A DNA stretch of 64,000 nt from Hyphomicrobiales bacterium (GCA_900472395.1 UCHV01000014.1:62001-126000); one strand, 5' to 3'. Numbered from the stretch's first letter, positions 52,476 through 61,941 are shown. Numbers and translations are program-made. The notes: a model not told the origin generated them from the sequence alone.

Positions 52476-53735
52476 ATGATCCGCAAGACCTTGCTCGGCG
52501 CAACATTCGCGCTGCTTTCCGCCTCGGCGGCCTTTGCCGCGACCGAACCGGCGGCTGTGATCAAGCATTACGCCGATGTGGCGCATGCCAAATACGAAGA
52601 TTCGCTGACGACGGCGAAGACGCTCGATACCGCTATCGACGCGCTGATCGCCAAGCCGAGCGCCGATACGCTGAAGGCTGCCCGCACCGCGTGGATTGCC
52701 GCCCGAGTGCCTTACCAGCAGAGTGAAGTCTACCGTTTCGGTAATCCGCTCGTCGATGACTGGGAAGGCAAGGTGAATGCCTGGCCGCTGGATGAAGGCC
52801 TGATCGACTATGTCGATGCCTCCTACGGTACGGAAAGCGATTCCAACGCCTATTATACGGCCAACATCATCGGCCATCCGACGCTGACGGTGAACGGCGA
52901 GACGATCGACGCCAAGAAGATCACGCCGGAACTGCTGGAAAGCCTGCAGGAAGCCGGCGAGGTCGAGGCGAATGTCGCGACCGGTTACCACGCCATCGAA
53001 TTCCTGCTCTGGGGCCAGGATCTGCACGGCACCGAGGCCGGTGCCGGCGAACGCCCCTATACCGACTATGACAAGGCCAATTGCACCAATGGCAATTGCG
53101 ACCGCCGCGGCGAATATTTGAAGGCAGCATCCATTCTGCTGATCAAGGATCTGCAGGAAATGGTCGATGCCTGGGCACCGGGCGGCGAAGCGACCAAGGC
53201 GGTGGAAGCCGATCCGAAGGCCGGCCTGACCACAATCCTGACCGGTATGGGTTCGCTGTCCTATGGTGAACTCGCCGGCGAGCGCATGAAGCTCGGCCTG
53301 CTGCTGCATGATCCGGAAGAAGAGCATGATTGCTTCTCCGACAACACCCATGCCTCGCATCTGAACGACGCGGTCGGCATCGCTGCCGCCTATACCGGCA
53401 ATTATACCCGTATCGACGGTACCAAGATGACCGGTCCGTCGCTCTCTGACCTGGTGAAAGTCAAGGATGCCAAGCTCGACACCGAGATGACCGGCAAGCT
53501 GGACGCGACCCTTGCCGCCATGAACGCCATGGCAGACCGCGCCAAGGGCGGCGAGGCCTACGACCAGATGATCGGTGACGGCAACAAGGAAGGCAATGCC
53601 GTTGTCCAGAAGGCTATCGACGGCCTGATCGACCAGACCAAGACGATCGAACGCGTCATCACCGCACTTGATCTCGGCTCGGTTTCGCTCGAAGGCTCCG
53701 ACAGCCTCGACAACCCGGACGCCGTGTTCAAATAA
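52476..53735 (+). CDS. imelysin family protein (IrpA-like, periplasmic)
   Basis: 419 aa with signal peptide MIRKTLLGATFALLSASAAFAA. The imelysin GxHxxE motif is TGYHAIEFLLWGQDLHG (Gly170, His172, Glu175). Related landmarks are YRFGNPLVDDWEGKVNAWPLDEGLIDYVD and the GERMKLGLLLHDPEEEHDCFSDNTHASHL segment. Imelysins (IrpA, EfeO-like) are periplasmic or outer-membrane-associated iron-uptake proteins. First gene of a four-gene run with a di-heme oxidoreductase, a second imelysin and a DUF1513 protein. Confidence 0.92.
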   Translation: MIRKTLLGATFALLSASAAFAATEPAAVIKHYADVAHAKYEDSLTTAKTLDTAIDALIAKPSADTLKAARTAWIAARVPYQQSEVYRFGNPLVDDWEGKVNAWPLDEGLIDYVDASYGTESDSNAYYTANIIGHPTLTVNGETIDAKKITPELLESLQEAGEVEANVATGYHAIEFLLWGQDLHGTEAGAGERPYTDYDKANCTNGNCDRRGEYLKAASILLIKDLQEMVDAWAPGGEATKAVEADPKAGLTTILTGMGSLSYGELAGERMKLGLLLHDPEEEHDCFSDNTHASHLNDAVGIAAAYTGNYTRIDGTKMTGPSLSDLVKVKDAKLDTEMTGKLDATLAAMNAMADRAKGGEAYDQMIGDGNKEGNAVVQKAIDGLIDQTKTIERVITALDLGSVSLEGSDSLDNPDAVFK

Positions 53736-53872
53736 GCCGATGAAAACTCCGCATCCGCGACAAGATGCTAGTCGCGGATGCCATGAAAATGTCGGATCGT
53801 GCCCGCATGAGGCGAATTGTTCGCAGTCATGCGCGTTGTGTCGCGATCCACCCATTATGTGAGTTTCGTTCC

Positions 53873-55441
53873 ATGAAGATGTCGAGGGCATTGCTTTGGG
53901 TGCTGCCGTTTCTGGCGGGCGCGCCCGTTCTGGTGTCGCCGCTCGTGATCTCGACGGTTTCGGCGCAGGACGCTTCTGCCGCCGATAGCCCCATCATGCC
54001 GCAGGAACGCACCGATCTCACGCCAAAGGATCGCAAACGTGTCACAAGCGTCACGCGCCCGACCGACGATTTCTCCAAGCCTGAACAATTCGAAACCATG
54101 CAGGGCGGGGCAGCAACCACCAAGGCGACCGTCAACGGCAATATCTTTTCGCACTTCTCCACCAACCTGACCTTTGAGGAGGAGGAGACGTTCAAGCTGG
54201 GCAATGCGCTGTTCACCAAGCTTTGGGTGGCCGCCCCCTCTTCCACGCAGGCATCGGACGGGCTTGGGCCGCTTTTCAATGCGCGCGGTTGCCAAAGCTG
54301 TCACCTCAAGGATGGCCGCGGCCATCCGCCGGAAGGCGCGCCCGACGCCACATCGATGTTTTTGCGGCTGGCACGACCGGCCAGCACCGAAGCCGAAAAA
54401 GCGGACGTTGCCGCGCGCAAGGTGCTGAATTTTCCCGATCCGGTTTACGGCGAACAGTTGCAGGATCTCGCCGTACAGGACCTGCCCATCGAGGGCCGGA
54501 TGAAGGTGACCTACGAGGAAATCCCGGTGGAACTTGCGGGTGGCGAAAAGGCGTCCCTGCGCAAACCGAGCTATTCCATCTCCGACCTCGGTTACGGGCC
54601 GATGCACCCTGAAACGACACTGTCGCCGCGCGTCTCTCCGCCGATGATCGGGCTCGGACTGGTGCAGGCCATCCACGAGACCGATATTTTGGCGAACGCC
54701 GATCCCGACGACAAAGATGAGGATGGCATTTCCGGCAAACCGGCTTTTGTGCGCGATCACCGCACCGGCGAGCTGAAACTGGGCCGTTTCGGCTTCAAGG
54801 CACAGAATGCCTCGATCCGTGACCAGAGTTCATCCGCCTTTGCCGGAGATCTCGGCATTTCAACACCGGATGCGCCGCGCGATTTCGGTGATTGCACCCA
54901 GGCGCAGACCAAATGCCTGACACTGCCGACCGGCGTGCAGGAGCGTCTGGGACCGACCGAGGCACCCGATCCGGTGATGGATCTCGTCACCTTCTATTCC
55001 GAAAATCTGGCCGTACCCGCTCGCCGCGACATCGACAGCCCGACTGTACTGCGCGGCAAGGAGATGTTCTACACATCCGGCTGCACCGGCTGCCATACGC
55101 CAAAATTCGTCACGAGGCGCGATGCCGGCAACAAGGCGCAGGCGTTTCAGCTCATCTGGCCCTATTCCGATTTCCTGCTGCACGACATGGGCGAAGGCCT
55201 GGCCGACGGCCAGCAGGTGGGCGATGCCGATGGCCGCGAATGGCGCACCCAGCCACTCTGGGGCATCGGCTTGACGAAAACCGTCAACAACCACACCTTC
55301 TTCCTGCACGATGGACGCGCCCGGAACCTGACGGAAGCGGTGCTCTGGCACGGCGGCGAGGCGCAGGCCGCGCGCGACGCCTTTGCCCGCCTGCCCAAGG
55401 ATGACAGACTAGCCCTCATCACCTTCCTGGAGTCGCTTTAA
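53873..55441 (+). CDS. di-heme oxidoreductase (COG3488, predicted thiol oxidoreductase)
   Basis: 522 aa from the ATG at 53873 (an in-frame ATG at 53879 is an alternative; the frame is open to 53765). Signal peptide MKMSRALLWVLPFLAGAPVLVSP. Two CxxCH heme motifs are seen: CQSCH (about 140-144, after LGPLFNARG) and CTGCH (404-408, after MFYTSG). The imelysin-associated signature LWGIGLTKTVNNHTFFLHDGRARNLTEAVLWHGGEAQ is near the end. It should be a periplasmic c-type di-heme protein working with the imelysins, plausibly in ferrous/ferric redox. Its last base overlaps the next start. Confidence 0.9.
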   Translation: MKMSRALLWVLPFLAGAPVLVSPLVISTVSAQDASAADSPIMPQERTDLTPKDRKRVTSVTRPTDDFSKPEQFETMQGGAATTKATVNGNIFSHFSTNLTFEEEETFKLGNALFTKLWVAAPSSTQASDGLGPLFNARGCQSCHLKDGRGHPPEGAPDATSMFLRLARPASTEAEKADVAARKVLNFPDPVYGEQLQDLAVQDLPIEGRMKVTYEEIPVELAGGEKASLRKPSYSISDLGYGPMHPETTLSPRVSPPMIGLGLVQAIHETDILANADPDDKDEDGISGKPAFVRDHRTGELKLGRFGFKAQNASIRDQSSSAFAGDLGISTPDAPRDFGDCTQAQTKCLTLPTGVQERLGPTEAPDPVMDLVTFYSENLAVPARRDIDSPTVLRGKEMFYTSGCTGCHTPKFVTRRDAGNKAQAFQLIWPYSDFLLHDMGEGLADGQQVGDADGREWRTQPLWGIGLTKTVNNHTFFLHDGRARNLTEAVLWHGGEAQAARDAFARLPKDDRLALITFLESL

Positions 55442-56541
55442 TGCGCAAACTTTTCGTCGCCAGCCTTGCCCTCCTGATGCCGGTCGCCGTTTTGGCACAG
55501 GAGGCCGCCCCAGCAGTGACCCTGCCCGAAGCGAAGGTGAAGGCGGTGATGACGGCGGCTGTCGATGGGTTCATCAAGCCGGGTTACGATGCGTTTTCGG
55601 CATCTGCCGCATCCACCACCAAAGTGGTCGGTGCGCTATGCGCCACGCCTTCCGAGGCAAATTACAAGGCAGCGCAAGACGCGTTTCGCGATACGGCCAA
55701 AAGCTGGGCCCATATCGAAATCGTCCGCACGGGCCCGATCATCGAGCAGAACCGGTTTGAGCGCATCCTGTTTTACCCCGACCGCAAGAGTACCGGCCTG
55801 AAACAGGTGCAGGCCGTGCTTTCCAAAGGTGACGAAACCGCCACCGATCCCAAAACACTCGGCACCAAGAGCGTTGCGACCCAAGGCCTTGGCGCACTCG
55901 AATATCTGCTGTTCGGCACCGACGCACAGACATTGGCGACGGCCGAGAAAAACAGTTTTCGCTGCCGGTATGCGCAGGCCGTTTCCGGCAATATCGCCAA
56001 TGTTGCGGAGGAAGTGTCTGCCATCTGGGATGCGCCTGACGGTATCCAGAAAGCTTGGGAAGAGCCCGGCCCGGAAAATTCCGCCTTCCGCACCGGCGGT
56101 GAGGCGATGACGGCACTGCTCGGCATTCTTGTCCATGGCGCGGAAGCCGTGCGCGACCAGCGCATCGAGACCTTTTATAAAGGCCCTGACAAGGCAAAGT
56201 TTCCGAAACAGGCGCTGTTCTGGCGGTCCGAAACCACGTGGCCTTCCATTAGCGCCAATATTGATGGCCTGAAAACGCTGCTCGCCACGTCAAAAATGAT
56301 CGATCTTCTGCCGGAAAAGGACAGGCCGGTGGTTGCTGCGATCGATGCGCAACTGACGGCCATGGCGGCAACGGCCGGCAGCGTGACACCCGACCTCGAA
56401 AAGGCCTTGGCCGACGAGGGCGAGCGCAAAAAGCTCGACACGCTTCTGGCAGAAGGCAAGGATGTCATTTCCAGCCTGAACGACGGATATGGCGGCGCGA
56501 TCGGCCTCAGCTCCGGCTTTTCCTTCGCTGATGGCGACTGA
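55441..56541 (+). CDS. second imelysin family protein
   Basis: 366 aa; it starts on the last base of the preceding gene (TAATG). Signal peptide MRKLFVASLALLMPVAVLAQ. The imelysin core is recognisable (AQDAFRDTAKSWAHIEIVRTGPIIEQNRFERILFYPDRK), but the motif is GLGALEYLLFG (149-159), so the GxHxxE His is Gly151 while the Glu154 is kept. It is therefore a divergent paralogue, perhaps a binding partner of the first imelysin rather than an equivalent. Tight coupling places it in the same operon. Confidence 0.87.
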   Translation: MRKLFVASLALLMPVAVLAQEAAPAVTLPEAKVKAVMTAAVDGFIKPGYDAFSASAASTTKVVGALCATPSEANYKAAQDAFRDTAKSWAHIEIVRTGPIIEQNRFERILFYPDRKSTGLKQVQAVLSKGDETATDPKTLGTKSVATQGLGALEYLLFGTDAQTLATAEKNSFRCRYAQAVSGNIANVAEEVSAIWDAPDGIQKAWEEPGPENSAFRTGGEAMTALLGILVHGAEAVRDQRIETFYKGPDKAKFPKQALFWRSETTWPSISANIDGLKTLLATSKMIDLLPEKDRPVVAAIDAQLTAMAATAGSVTPDLEKALADEGERKKLDTLLAEGKDVISSLNDGYGGAIGLSSGFSFADGD

Positions 56542-56543
56542 CG

Positions 56544-57629
56544 ATGATCTGGCGCGGCGAAACCATTGACCGACGCAGTTTTCTCAAAGCTGCCGGCGTG
56601 GCCTTCACCGCCGCGCTTGCGCCCGGTTCACTGCATGCACTTGAACGGACCGACGCCGTCTACGCCTCCGGTTTTCGCGCACCGGATGGTTCCTTCGGCA
56701 TCGCCACTGTGTCCGAGCGCGGCGAGATCATCGACCGTGTTGCCCTGCCCGCTCGCGCCCATGGTCTGGCGCACAGCGCTGCCACCGGCCGCACCGTTGC
56801 TTTCGCACGCCGGCCCGGCACGTTTGCAATGATATTCGATGCGTCGCGTCGGTCGGAGCCGATCGTCATCACCGCACCCGAAGGCCGGCACTTTTACGGC
56901 CACGGCCATTTTTCACCGGATGGCTCCCGGCTTTACGCCAGCGAAAACGACTTTGACGGCAATCGCGGAATGATCGGCATTTACGACGCGACGGACGGCT
57001 TTCAGCGTATCGGCGAATTCGATGCTCACGGGCTTGGCACCCACGACATGACCGTATCCGACGATGGCTCCATGCTGGTGATCGCCAATGGCGGCATCGA
57101 AACCCACCCGGATTTCGGTCGCACCAAACTCAATCTCGATCATATGGAGCCATCGCTGGTTCTGCTCGATACCCGTAATGGCGCGTTGATCCAGAAACAC
57201 ACGCTGCCCTCCTCCCTCCGGCAGCTTTCCACCCGACACCTCGATATCGCCGACAACGGCCGCATCTGGTTTGCCTGCCAGTGGGAAGGCGCGCGTAACG
57301 AACTGCCGCCGCTGGCGGGGTGGATTTCCAGGGGCGAGGATATCGCCTTTCTCGATCTGCCGGAGGAAACGACTGTTCGCCTCGGCAACTATGTCGGCGC
57401 CATAGCCGTCAACCGTCGCGAGGGACTGATCGGTCTGACCTCACCGGTGGGCGGGGCTGCAGTGACACTTGATGCGAAAACCGGCGCGGTACTACGGGAA
57501 GAGATCGTTCGCGAGGCTGCCGGTGTTGCTCCGGCCCCTTCGGGCATTGCCATTTCCAGCTATGACGGCCACTTCAACGACACGCAAAATGAAGTTGCCT
57601 GGGATCAACATATCATTTCTCTAAAATAA
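56544..57629 (+). CDS. DUF1513 Tat-exported beta-propeller protein
   Basis: 361 aa, starting 2 bp after the second imelysin stop. A Tat signal is present: DRRSFLKAAGVAFTAALAPGSLHA with twin Arg at 10-11. The rest is DUF1513, a seven-bladed propeller-like domain (FYGHGHFSPDGSRLYASENDFDGNRGMIGIYDATDG, LGTHDMTVSDDGSMLVIANGGIETHPDFGRTKLNLDHMEPSLVLLD). It completes the imelysin/di-heme/imelysin/DUF1513 set found in many proteobacteria and may carry a metal or heme-handling role. The specific role is inference. Confidence 0.88.
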   Translation: MIWRGETIDRRSFLKAAGVAFTAALAPGSLHALERTDAVYASGFRAPDGSFGIATVSERGEIIDRVALPARAHGLAHSAATGRTVAFARRPGTFAMIFDASRRSEPIVITAPEGRHFYGHGHFSPDGSRLYASENDFDGNRGMIGIYDATDGFQRIGEFDAHGLGTHDMTVSDDGSMLVIANGGIETHPDFGRTKLNLDHMEPSLVLLDTRNGALIQKHTLPSSLRQLSTRHLDIADNGRIWFACQWEGARNELPPLAGWISRGEDIAFLDLPEETTVRLGNYVGAIAVNRREGLIGLTSPVGGAAVTLDAKTGAVLREEIVREAAGVAPAPSGIAISSYDGHFNDTQNEVAWDQHIISLK

Positions 57630-57666
57630 CCTTTACGCCGCGTTATCCTGGCCCTATGTCAGGCTT

Positions 57667-58122
57667 ATGGGAAAACTGACAACCTATATTTTATTCGTTG
57701 CCGCATGCGTCGCCATTGGGGTTTTGAGCGGCGTTTCCAATATGCCGGGCGAGTGGTACCAGGCGCTCGAAAAGCCGCCGCTCAATCCGCCGGACTGGAT
57801 TTTCGGGCCCGTATGGGCGGCCCTCTATGTCATGATCGGCACGGCGCTTGCCGAAACCTGGTTCGATGAAAACAATCGCAGCCGCCTGATCGTGTTCGGC
57901 CTGCAGGGGGCCTTCAACATCTGCTGGTCGCCAGCCTTTTTCGGAATGCAGAACCCGACTTTGGGCCTCGCCATCATCATCCCGATGTTGTTCTTCATTC
58001 TCCTCTTCATTGCCATGAGCTGGAACCCCAACAGAAAAGCAGCACTCCTGTTCGTGCCCTATGCGATTTGGGTATCCTTCGCGACATATCTGAACCTTGC
58101 CATCGTCCTGTTAAATCCCTGA
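57667..58122 (+). CDS. tspO: TspO/MBR family protein (tryptophan-rich sensory protein)
   Basis: 151 aa with five hydrophobic helices. The signature stretch is MPGEWYQALEKPPLNPPDWIFGPVWAALYVMIGTALA, with ICWSPAFFGMQNPTLGLA further on. TspO binds porphyrins and lipids and modulates tetrapyrrole or redox stress responses; it is common in alphaproteobacteria. It lies 37 bp after the DUF1513 gene and may belong to that operon or stand alone. Confidence 0.95.
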   Translation: MGKLTTYILFVAACVAIGVLSGVSNMPGEWYQALEKPPLNPPDWIFGPVWAALYVMIGTALAETWFDENNRSRLIVFGLQGAFNICWSPAFFGMQNPTLGLAIIIPMLFFILLFIAMSWNPNRKAALLFVPYAIWVSFATYLNLAIVLLNP

Positions 58123-58201
58123 TCTAGGTCCTGGGAGGCAAGCCGCCGCTTGCGATCCGCGGCTGCCTCGTGCAAGTTCGCGGCCACAAACAGGAGCAGG
58201 C

Positions 58202-58651
58202 ATGACGGTGATCGATCCCGGCGATTTTCAGAAACGTATCGAGAAAAGCTTTGCCAGCCAGCAGGCAATGGCCATGCTTGGCGCCGAACTGACGCGGGTC
58301 GAGCGGGCCATGGTCGAGATCGAAATGCCGTTCGATCCAAAGCTTACCCAGCAGCACGGTTTTCTGCATGCCGGCGTCATCGCGGCGGGGCTCGATTCCG
58401 CCTGCGGTTATGCCGCCTATACGCTGATCGAGCCGGAAGCCTCGATCCTCACCATCGAATTCAAGATCAACCTGATGTCGCCGGGCCGTGGTGAGCGTTT
58501 TCTGTTTCGCGGCGAAATCACCAAACCGGGCTCCACCATCATCGTTGCAGACGGACGCGCCTATGCCTTAGGTGACGGCCCTGCAAAACTGATCGCCTCC
58601 ATGAGCGGCAGCATGATGGTGATCCGCGGCCGTGAGGATCTTGTCGGATGA
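58202..58651 (+). CDS. PaaI-type hotdog-fold thioesterase
   Basis: 149 aa; AGGAGCAGGC precedes the ATG. The hotdog signature is QHGFLHAGVIAAGLDSACGYAAYTLIEPEASILTIEFKINLMSPGRGERFLFRGEI. It hydrolyses acyl-CoA thioesters; the substrate is unknown. The stop overlaps the next start (ATGA), so it is coupled to the nucleosidase. Confidence 0.88.
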   Translation: MTVIDPGDFQKRIEKSFASQQAMAMLGAELTRVERAMVEIEMPFDPKLTQQHGFLHAGVIAAGLDSACGYAAYTLIEPEASILTIEFKINLMSPGRGERFLFRGEITKPGSTIIVADGRAYALGDGPAKLIASMSGSMMVIRGREDLVG

Positions 58652-59301
58652 ATGCGCCGCTTTCGATTACGCCGACCAAGCATATTGGCGGGAAATCGGT
58701 TCTGTTCGTAATGGCTGTGGATGCCGAATACGGACCACATCTCAAAACGCGCATCGTTCCGTTGATGACCGGGGTTGGCCCCGTGGAGGCCGCCGCCGTT
58801 CTTTCACGCGAACTGACGCTTCTGGAAACTGCCGGTGGATTGCCGGATCTGGTCGTCTCGCTCGGATCCGCCGGTTCCCGCAACCTGGAACAGACCGCCG
58901 TTTATCAGGTTTCCTCCGTTGCCTATCGCGACATGGATGTATCGCCGCTCGGCTTCGAAAAGGGCGTGACGCCGTTTCTGGATCATCCGGCCATCATCCC
59001 GCTGTCGGTAAACATTCCGGGTATTCCGCAGGCCTCGCTTTCCACCGGCGGCAACATTGTTTCAGGTTCCGCCTATGACCTGATCGCCGCAGATATGGTG
59101 GATATGGAAACATTCGCCGTCTTGCGATGCTGCCAGCTTTTCGATGTGCCGCTGATCGGCCTGCGCGGCATTTCCGATGGCAAGGAAGAGTTGAAGCACG
59201 TCGGCGACTGGACCGAATATTTGGCGGTGATCGACGAAAAGCTGGCTGACGCCCTCGACAATCTGACAATCGCCATCGAAAGCGGTGATATTCCGCTATG
59301 A
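58648..59301 (+). CDS. MTA/SAH-nucleosidase-type protein (MtnN-like)
   Basis: 217 aa. The nucleosidase fold is supported by LMTGVGPVEAAAVLSREL, LPDLVVSLGSAGSRN, STGGNIVSG and the diagnostic DMVDMETFAVLRCCQ with the Glu that contacts the ribose, then PLIGLRGISDGKEE with the catalytic Asp. Such enzymes cleave methylthioadenosine or S-adenosylhomocysteine to adenine and thioribose. It is shorter and more divergent than E. coli MtnN, so the substrate is tentative. It overlaps the thioesterase gene and lies 83 bp before guaA. Confidence 0.82.
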   Translation: MNAPLSITPTKHIGGKSVLFVMAVDAEYGPHLKTRIVPLMTGVGPVEAAAVLSRELTLLETAGGLPDLVVSLGSAGSRNLEQTAVYQVSSVAYRDMDVSPLGFEKGVTPFLDHPAIIPLSVNIPGIPQASLSTGGNIVSGSAYDLIAADMVDMETFAVLRCCQLFDVPLIGLRGISDGKEELKHVGDWTEYLAVIDEKLADALDNLTIAIESGDIPL

Positions 59302-59384
59302 AGCCAGTGCGAATCCGCTATGCGCTGGCGGTTTTCTGCCTTTGTCCGGTTGCCAGAAATGCCAAGTTTCTCTAAAGGCTCGCC

Positions 59385-60962
59385 ATGACCCAGATAGCTC
59401 ATCCCGACAGCATCCTCATCATCGATTTCGGCAGCCAGGTAACGCAGCTGATTGCGCGCCGCGTGCGCGAAGCAGGCGTCTACTGCGAAATCCATCCTTT
59501 CCAGAGCGCCGCAGAGGCTTTTGACAAGCTTGCGCCAAAAGGCGTGATCTTCTCCGGCGGCCCGGCTTCGGTCACCACCGAAGGCAGCCCGCGTGCCCCG
59601 CAGGCGGTGTTCGACAGCGGTGTGCCGATCCTCGGCATCTGCTACGGCCAGCAGACGCTCTGCACCCAGCTCGGCGGTGTTGTCGAAGGTGGCCATGCCG
59701 CAGAATTCGGCCGTGCCGACGTGGAAGTAAAAAAAGCCAGCCCGCTGTTCGACGGCTTTTGGGAACAGGGCGGCCGTTATCCCGTATGGATGAGCCACGG
59801 CGACCGGGTCACCAAACTGCCGGAAGGTTTCGAAGTCATCGCGACCTCGGAAAACGCTCCGTTCGCGATCGCTGCCGATGAAAGCCGCCGTTACTACACG
59901 ACGATGTTCCATCCGGAAGTGGTGCATACGCCGGATGGCGCCAAACTGCTTTCCAACTTCGTACACAAGATCGTCGGCCTGAAATCCGACTGGACCATGG
60001 CTGCCTACCGCGCCGAAATGATCCGCAAGATCAAGGATCAGGTCGGCAATGAGCGCGTCATCTGCGGCCTGTCCGGCGGCGTCGACAGTTCGGTCGCGGC
60101 GATCCTCATCCATGAAGCGATCGGCGACCAGCTGACCTGCATCTATGTCGACCACGGCCTGATGCGTCAGGGCGAGACCGAACAGGTCGTCGGCATGTTC
60201 CGCGATCACTACAACATCCCGCTCGTGGCTGTTGATGCCTCCGACATGTTCCTGACCCAGCTTGCCGGCGAAAGCGACCCGGAAGTGAAGCGCAAGACGA
60301 TCGGTCGCCTGTTCATCGAGGTGTTCGAAGCGGAAGCGGCAAAGATCGCAGCCGACGGCAAGGGCGCACCGCGTTTTCTGGCGCAGGGCACGCTTTACCC
60401 GGATGTCATCGAAAGCGTGTCATTCTCCGGTGGCCCTTCGGTCACCATCAAGAGCCACCACAATGTCGGCGGCCTGCCCGAGCGCATGAACATGCAGCTC
60501 GTCGAGCCGTTGCGCGAACTGTTCAAGGACGAAGTCCGCGCACTCGGCCGCGAACTCGGCATGCCAGATAGCTTTATCGGCCGCCACCCCTTCCCGGGTC
60601 CGGGCCTTGCCATCCGTTGCCCGGGTGGTGTGACCAAAGAGAAGCTCGACATCCTGCGCAAGGCGGATGCCATCTATCTCGACGAAATCCGCAAGGCCGG
60701 TCTCTACGACACGATCTGGCAGGCCTTTGCCGTGCTGCTGCCGGTGCAGACTGTCGGCGTCATGGGCGATTACCGCACCTACGAGTTTGTCTGCGCGCTA
60801 CGCGCCGTCACCTCGGTCGACGGCATGACGGCGGACTTTTATCCGTACGACATGAATTTCCTCGGCCGCGCGGCGACCCGCATTATCAACGAAGTCCGCG
60901 GCATCAATCGCGTAGTTTATGACGTGACCTCGAAGCCGCCGGGCACGATCGAGTGGGAATAA
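59385..60962 (+). CDS. guaA: GMP synthase (glutamine-hydrolysing)
   Basis: 525 aa. The N-terminal class I amidotransferase has [28 protein letters not shown], the nucleophile [10 protein letters not shown] and the catalytic FHPEVVHT. The ATP-PPase domain has the PP-loop [30 protein letters not shown], and the C-terminal dimerisation domain with [15 protein letters not shown] and [27 protein letters not shown]. It converts XMP to GMP. It ends at a strong terminator. Confidence 0.98.
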   Translation: MTQIAHPDSILIIDFGSQVTQLIARRVREAGVYCEIHPFQSAAEAFDKLAPKGVIFSGGPASVTTEGSPRAPQAVFDSGVPILGICYGQQTLCTQLGGVVEGGHAAEFGRADVEVKKASPLFDGFWEQGGRYPVWMSHGDRVTKLPEGFEVIATSENAPFAIAADESRRYYTTMFHPEVVHTPDGAKLLSNFVHKIVGLKSDWTMAAYRAEMIRKIKDQVGNERVICGLSGGVDSSVAAILIHEAIGDQLTCIYVDHGLMRQGETEQVVGMFRDHYNIPLVAVDASDMFLTQLAGESDPEVKRKTIGRLFIEVFEAEAAKIAADGKGAPRFLAQGTLYPDVIESVSFSGGPSVTIKSHHNVGGLPERMNMQLVEPLRELFKDEVRALGRELGMPDSFIGRHPFPGPGLAIRCPGGVTKEKLDILRKADAIYLDEIRKAGLYDTIWQAFAVLLPVQTVGVMGDYRTYEFVCALRAVTSVDGMTADFYPYDMNFLGRAATRIINEVRGINRVVYDVTSKPPGTIEWE

Positions 60963-60991
60963 GACGGAGCATCCGTTCCGACAGCGATTGC

Positions 60992-61018
60992 AAGGGAGGG
61001 CGAAAGCTCTCCCTTTTT
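60992..61018 (+). terminator. intrinsic terminator of guaA
   Basis: AAGGGAGGGC (60992-61001) and GCTCTCCCTT (61006-61015) form a stem (one G-U pair) closed by a GAAA tetraloop, followed by TTTTT. It lies 30 bp after the guaA stop. Confidence 0.9.
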
Positions 61019-61083
61019 CGTGTTGCTTGATCGAGAAATCCTTCGGCACTATTCTCATCTCATAGCAACGGGTAGGCTTCGTG

Positions 61084-61380
61084 ATGGATCATCAGGACAA
61101 GCTGACGGCAACAGTTTCCCCGAATGGGCAAATCGCACTGCCAAGTGGGGTGAGCGAAAGACAAAGCTGGAATGCTGGAACGCGTCTGGTGATCGAGGAA
61201 ACCCCGGATGGCGTGCACCTGAAGCGTGCACGGGAGCAGGCTTTTCCGCCGACGACCCAAGGTGCAGCTTTCGGAATACTCAAATATCAGGGAAAACCGA
61301 AAACTCTGAAGGAAATGGATGAAGGAATTGCGGAAGAAGCGCGCCGCAGCTTTCTTCGCAGTATCGATCCCGACGCATGA
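61084..61380 (+). CDS. AbrB/SpoVT-type antitoxin (VapB-like)
   Basis: 98 aa from the ATG at 61084 (a GTG at 61081 is the alternative). The swapped-hairpin AbrB N-terminus is KLTATVSPNGQIALPSGVSERQSWNAGTRLVIEETPDGVHLKRA; the C-terminal half (GILKYQGKPKTLKEMDEGIAEEARRSF) is the toxin-wrapping tail. It represses its own operon and neutralises the downstream PIN toxin. Its stop overlaps the toxin start (ATGA). Confidence 0.88.
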   Translation: MDHQDKLTATVSPNGQIALPSGVSERQSWNAGTRLVIEETPDGVHLKRAREQAFPPTTQGAAFGILKYQGKPKTLKEMDEGIAEEARRSFLRSIDPDA

Positions 61381-61766
61381 TCGGCATCGATACCAACGTC
61401 CTCATACGATATATCGTTGCCGACGATCCTGAACAAACCCGTCGTTCGCGCCAGATCATAGATGAGCAGGATGTCTTCGTGCCAACAACGGTGGCGATGG
61501 AAGCCGAGTGGGTGCTGCGCAGTATCTATCATTTCAGCAGGACTGAAATCGTCGACGCGCTCAGAACCTTCGCCGGCATGCCCACCGTGACGATTGAAGA
61601 TCCGGAAGCCGTTTCGGTAGCCTTCGAACATCTTCAACAAGGCATGGACTTTGCCGACGCACTCCATCTTCTGAAAAGTCGGCATTGCGAAAGTTTCACC
61701 ACCTTCGACCGCAAGTTCGTCAAGTTGGCACGAAAAATCGGCGATCAAAACGTCGTTGAAGGCTGA
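61377..61766 (+). CDS. PIN-domain ribonuclease toxin (VapC-like)
   Basis: 129 aa. The PIN acidic residues are visible: the first Asp in MIGIDTNVLIRYIV, the Glu in TTVAMEAEWVLRSIY, the Asp in MDFADALHLLKSR and the Asp in FTTFDRKFVKLARKIG. VapC toxins cut specific RNAs, often initiator tRNA or rRNA. The pair sits between guaA and the thiamine operon. The toxin-antitoxin role follows from the gene pair; the RNA target is unknown. Confidence 0.92.
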   Translation: MIGIDTNVLIRYIVADDPEQTRRSRQIIDEQDVFVPTTVAMEAEWVLRSIYHFSRTEIVDALRTFAGMPTVTIEDPEAVSVAFEHLQQGMDFADALHLLKSRHCESFTTFDRKFVKLARKIGDQNVVEG

Positions 61767-61846
61767 TCTACAGCAACCGTATCCCTTAAACAATCTGACG
61801 GCCCCACCTTGCCAGCCACCCGGCATCAGTCTAATAACGCGCCATC

Positions 61847-61932
61847 ACAGGGGTGCTCCGTAAGGCCGGGGCTGAGATTTGGTCGCATGACCATGGACCC
61901 TCAAGCTGATCTGGATAATGCCAGCGGAGCGA
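61847..61932 (+). promoter_or_regulatory. TPP (THI-box) riboswitch
   Basis: The aptamer core is clear: the 5' GGGGTGC stem strand (61850-61856), the invariant CTGAGA (61872-61877), a variable P3 arm, ACCCT, then CTGATCTGGATAATGCCAGCG (61906-61926, with the conserved GATCTGG and AATGCCAGCG elements). It ends about 10 bp before the ykoF ATG with no T-run terminator, so control is probably through masking of the ribosome-binding site GAGGTAGAG. Confidence 0.93.
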
Positions 61933-61941
61933 GGTAGAGCG

